From positions 1 through 17,760 of the forward strand of contig CATVQO010000012.1 of NCBI GenBank assembly GCA_958346165.1: DNA of 17,760 nucleotides, written 5' to 3'. Within the stretch, counting starts at the first letter, position 1. Each line of letters opens with the position of its first letter. The stretch comes from an uncultured Collinsella sp. GTDB lineage: Bacteria > Actinomycetota > Coriobacteriia > Coriobacteriales > Coriobacteriaceae. The translations under genes were made by a program, and so were the position numbers. The notes under the pieces are model-generated. The model ran no database searches. It was not told where the DNA came from and saw only the letters and a program-made list of their open reading frames with translations. Positions 15,257-17,760 of the stretch are shown here, piece by piece.

Positions 15257-16395
15257 TTCCCAGCCTCGAAATGCTCGTAAGCAGCCATGCCAGTCGCCGT
15301 GAACGTCTTCCCATCCCGGTACACGCGCAGCGCCGAATCCAGAAGGGGCAGATACGCCATGGCGCCCGCGCCCTCGCCCAAGTGCATGCCTGCGACGAGG
15401 GGTGCCTTTATGCCGAGCTCGCGAAGGAGCTCCTGGCTTGCGGGTTCGCTCGATGCGTGGGTGCCCACGAGGTAGCCCAAGGCGTTGGGGCAAAGGCGCA
15501 CCGCGCACAGGGCCGCCGTGCAGGATATGACCCCGTCGAGGAGCGCCGGCGCCTTCGAGGCCGCGGCCCCCAGGTAGAAGCCGCACATCGCCGCGATGTC
15601 GAATCCGCCCACCTTCGAGAGCACGTCGATCGGGTCGGCGGGATCGGGCGAGTTCGCGTCGATAGCGCGCTCGACCACGTCGCGCTTGCGCGCGAGCGAG
15701 GCGTCCGAGAGCCCCGCGCCGCGGCCGACGAGGCTCCGCGCGTCCGCCCGGATGAGCACTGCGGCCACCGCCGCCGAGGTGGTCGTGTTGCCGATGCCCA
15801 TCTCGCCCGCGGCGAGAAGGCGCACGCCGGCGCGAGCAAGCCCGCACGCGACGGCGATTCCGACCTCGATCGCGCGCACAGCCCCATCGCGAGACATAGC
15901 GGGGCCGTGCGCGATGTTGCCGCTCCCCCGCCGCACGTTCGCGCGTACCATGCGCGCGTCTTCTATGCCCCGGGCCATACCCACGTCGACGGGCACGACC
16001 TCGGCACCCGCGAACGCCGCCATGCGGCAGGCGCTCGTGGCTCCCTCGCACATGTTGCGCGCGACGGCTCGCGTCACGTCTTGTCCGCTTTGCGACACGC
16101 CTTCGGCAACGACCCCGTTGTCGGAGAAGAATACTGCGAGCGCACGGGGAAACTCGGCCACCTCGGCGCTCCCCTGAGCTGCGGCGATACGCGCGACGGC
16201 ATCTTCAAAGTCGCCCAATCCCCCCAAGGGGTGCGCGATGGAGTCCCACGCGGCGTACGCGGCGGCGCGGGCGCACTCGTCTGCGGGCGCGATCCGGGAG
16301 AGCGCGGCTTCGAGCACGGCGCCCGGCGCCGACGAGAACGCGCGCTCGACTTCCTCGCGGATGCAGGCAAGCGCGGTTTCGGTTGCTTCAGCCAT
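15253..16395 (-). CDS. cobT: Nicotinate-nucleotide--dimethylbenzimidazole phosphoribosyltransferase
   Basis: Activates the lower-ligand base by making alpha-ribazole phosphate from nicotinate mononucleotide. The 380-residue product is slightly longer than Salmonella CobT (356). It shows FFSDNGVVAEGVSQSGQDVT, the phosphate-binding GEMGIGNTTTSAAVAA, VGRGAGLSD, VGGFDIAAMCGFYLGAA and the catalytic glutamate of HLGEGAGA (Glu341). Residues 1-70 form the usual helical N-terminal part. The start is the ATG at 16393-16395, with GGAG six bases upstream and an eight-base overlap with the cbiA stop; longer frames up to 16488 lack support. The lower ligand actually used (benzimidazole, phenol or purine) cannot be told from the sequence. 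Confidence 0.95.
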   Translation of the reverse strand: MAEATETALACIREEVERAFSSAPGAVLEAALSRIAPADECARAAAYAAWDSIAHPLGGLGDFEDAVARIAAAQGSAEVAEFPRALAVFFSDNGVVAEGVSQSGQDVTRAVARNMCEGATSACRMAAFAGAEVVPVDVGMARGIEDARMVRANVRRGSGNIAHGPAMSRDGAVRAIEVGIAVACGLARAGVRLLAAGEMGIGNTTTSAAVAAVLIRADARSLVGRGAGLSDASLARKRDVVERAIDANSPDPADPIDVLSKVGGFDIAAMCGFYLGAAASKAPALLDGVISCTAALCAVRLCPNALGYLVGTHASSEPASQELLRELGIKAPLVAGMHLGEGAGAMAYLPLLDSALRVYRDGKTFTATGMAAYEHFEAGK

Positions 16396-17760
16396 GCCGT
16401 CTCCTCTCTGCGAACGACGCTGCGGCAGACGCGAACGCGCGCGCAACGTCGGGGTTCGCAGGATAGTACACATGCGGGAAGCCCGCAACCAGGGACGGGG
16501 TAGTCGTCATGCACGGCCAGCCTTTGTCGCGCCGGGGCTTTTGCGCCCAAAAGTCGCCGCCCGGGCAGGTGGACTGCCAGTAGTGGAACTCGTGCGCGCG
16601 GATGCGTGTGCCGCGCGGCCCGTAGAGCCCGTCGCGTTGGGAAGTGAGCTCCACGTACCCGAAATGTGACAGCCTTCCCCCGTTCTCGCTTGCGCCCACA
16701 AGGGCGCCCACAACAGGCCAGCGCCGCCCCTCGCTATCGGAGATTTCGCGCTGCAGGTACAGAAACCCACCGCATTCGGCAACCGTCGGCATGCCGGATT
16801 CCACCGCACGCCGCACCGCCTCGCGCATCGGCGCGTTCTCGGAGAGCTGCCGCACATGGAGCTCCGGGTAGCCGCCTCCCAGATAGAGGGCGCTTGTCCC
16901 CCGCGGCAACTCGCTATCACACAGGGGGCTGAAAAAGGCCAGCTCGCAACCCAGGTCCTCGAGCGCGCGCAGGTTCTCCTCGTAGTAGAACGAGAACGCC
17001 TCGTCACGCGCAACGGCGACGATGGGCCGCGCTCCCGCGATCGGCTCCAACCGGTAAGGTTCCTCGCAGATATCGGGTGCCGTCGCCGCTATTTCGAGCA
17101 AGCGGTCGACGTCGACGCTCTTTTCCACCAGCTCGGCCATCTTGTCGATGCGCGCGGAGAGCTGCTCGACCTCGTCGGCGGTCACAAGCCCCAGATGCCG
17201 GCTTTCGAGCGAGAACGCCTCGTCGGCGGGAATATTACCCAAAACCGCGACGCCCGTGTGCTTCTCGATCGCAGGCGCCGCGTAGGCGCAGGCAGCGGCG
17301 CTCGTCTTGTTCAGCACGACGGCGCGCACGTTCGCACAAGGCAGGAACTCGGCGATGCCGCGAATTACGGCGGCGAGCGATAAAGACGCCCCGCGCCCGT
17401 TCACCACTAAAACGACCGGCGTTTCCGTGTCGCGCGCAACCTGGTAGCTGCTCGCGTCGGCCACGCCGGGCGCCATGCCGTCGTAGAAGCCCATGACCCC
17501 CTCGAGCACCGCGACATCCGCGCCCGCGGCGCCGCGTGCGAGCAGGGCGCGCAGCGTCGGGGCGTCGGTGAAGAAGCCGTCTAAGTTGCCCGAGCGCGCG
17601 CCCACGACGCGACGATGAAAGAGCGGATCAATGTAGTCGGGGCCGCATTTGAAGGCCGCGCATGCAAGGCCGCGGCGCGCGAGCGCGCGCAGGAGCGCGC
17701 ACGTAACGACCGTCTTGCCGCTCCCGCTCGAGGGCGCAGCGACCATGAAGCGCGGGATGG
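16388..17760 (-). CDS. cbiA: Cobyrinic acid a,c-diamide synthase (5' end beyond the window)
   Basis: Glutamine- and ATP-dependent amidation of the a and c side chains of (cob)yrinic acid. At least 456 codons are present. The first readable residues are IPRF followed by MVAAPSSGSGKT; because the family normally has a few residues before this P-loop, the true start is probably just outside the right edge rather than at the Met at 17746. Other marks are KCGPDYIDPLFH, LEGVMGFYDG, VVLNKTS, YLGGGYPELH, the amidotransferase nucleophile Cys in VAECGGFLYLQ, and the C-terminal HEFHYWQS with a catalytic His. CobB of the aerobic route is a homologue acting on hydrogenobyrinic acid; CbiA is preferred because the organism looks anaerobic. 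Its stop lies seven bases inside cobT, ending in ERRRHG. Confidence 0.93.
   Translation of the reverse strand, partial: IPRFMVAAPSSGSGKTVVTCALLRALARRGLACAAFKCGPDYIDPLFHRRVVGARSGNLDGFFTDAPTLRALLARGAAGADVAVLEGVMGFYDGMAPGVADASSYQVARDTETPVVLVVNGRGASLSLAAVIRGIAEFLPCANVRAVVLNKTSAAACAYAAPAIEKHTGVAVLGNIPADEAFSLESRHLGLVTADEVEQLSARIDKMAELVEKSVDVDRLLEIAATAPDICEEPYRLEPIAGARPIVAVARDEAFSFYYEENLRALEDLGCELAFFSPLCDSELPRGTSALYLGGGYPELHVRQLSENAPMREAVRRAVESGMPTVAECGGFLYLQREISDSEGRRWPVVGALVGASENGGRLSHFGYVELTSQRDGLYGPRGTRIRAHEFHYWQSTCPGGDFWAQKPRRDKGWPCMTTTPSLVAGFPHVYYPANPDVARAFASAAASFAERRRHG

Noticed and set aside
14708..16051. 447-codon minus-strand open frame with an Arg-rich N-terminal half
   Set aside because: Only its last 182 codons are cobU. 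The upstream half is cobT read in the wrong frame.
15244..16503. 419-codon plus-strand open frame
   Set aside because: Antisense to cobT, a certain gene; its His/Arg/Ala-rich composition is typical of a GC-rich shadow frame.
17500..17760. Search for a B12 riboswitch or cob promoter
   Set aside because: The window ends inside the 5' part of cbiA, so any leader would lie outside. I saw no B12-box-like sequence elsewhere, including 7125-7335.

Overview
The window looks like a chromosomal segment of a GC-rich anaerobic Actinomycetota of class Coriobacteriia, most likely Collinsella or a close relative. This is inferred from gene styles: a fused Fe-S serine dehydratase, a VanW/YkuD-type L,D-transpeptidase with a Gln-rich cytoplasmic tail, and an oxygen-independent-style B12 cluster. 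No rRNA or other marker gene is present to prove it. Eleven minus-strand and five plus-strand protein genes fill almost all of the window.

Left part (1-7124, plus strand). sdaA encodes a one-chain L-serine dehydratase with beta, ACT and alpha regions; its three [4Fe-4S] cysteines have the same spacing as in the Legionella enzyme. A perfect hairpin follows it. Next, behind a TATAAT box, is a membrane-anchored L,D-transpeptidase that would make 3-3 cross-links in peptidoglycan. A GC-rich hairpin separates it from a tight three-gene MacA/MacB-type exporter operon: membrane-fusion protein, ABC ATPase and FtsX-like permease. The junctions in that operon are TAATG and ATGA.

Junction (7125-7335). 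This 211-base convergent intergenic region holds two remnants of mobile DNA. One is a 77-base element with 17-base inverted ends (one mismatch). The other, directly abutting it, is a minus-strand fragment of an IS21-family IstA transposase. They lie exactly between the plus-strand genes and a visibly more GC-rich minus-strand block.

Right part (7336-17760, minus strand). This is one uninterrupted run of cobalamin genes, read right to left: cbiA (5' end outside the window), cobT, cobU, cobS, a CobU-like/histidine-phosphatase fusion, cbiB, cobD, cobQ/cbiP, cobO, cbiC, cobK/cbiJ. Neighbours overlap by 1-8 bases or abut, so the run is almost certainly one translationally coupled operon. It covers two corrin-ring steps (CbiC, CobK), both amidation steps (CbiA, CobQ), adenosylation (CobO), the aminopropanol arm (CobD, CbiB) and nucleotide-loop assembly (CobU, CobT, CobS, phosphatase fusion). 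The remaining ring methylation, cobalt insertion and ring contraction genes are not here and may lie beyond the right edge, together with the promoter and any B12 riboswitch.

I found no CRISPR array, tRNA, rRNA, prophage or recognisable defence system. The least ordinary items are the IS21/MITE-like scar at the edge of the cob block and the reduced CobU domain fused to a phosphatase. Neither is clear evidence of an undescribed system.
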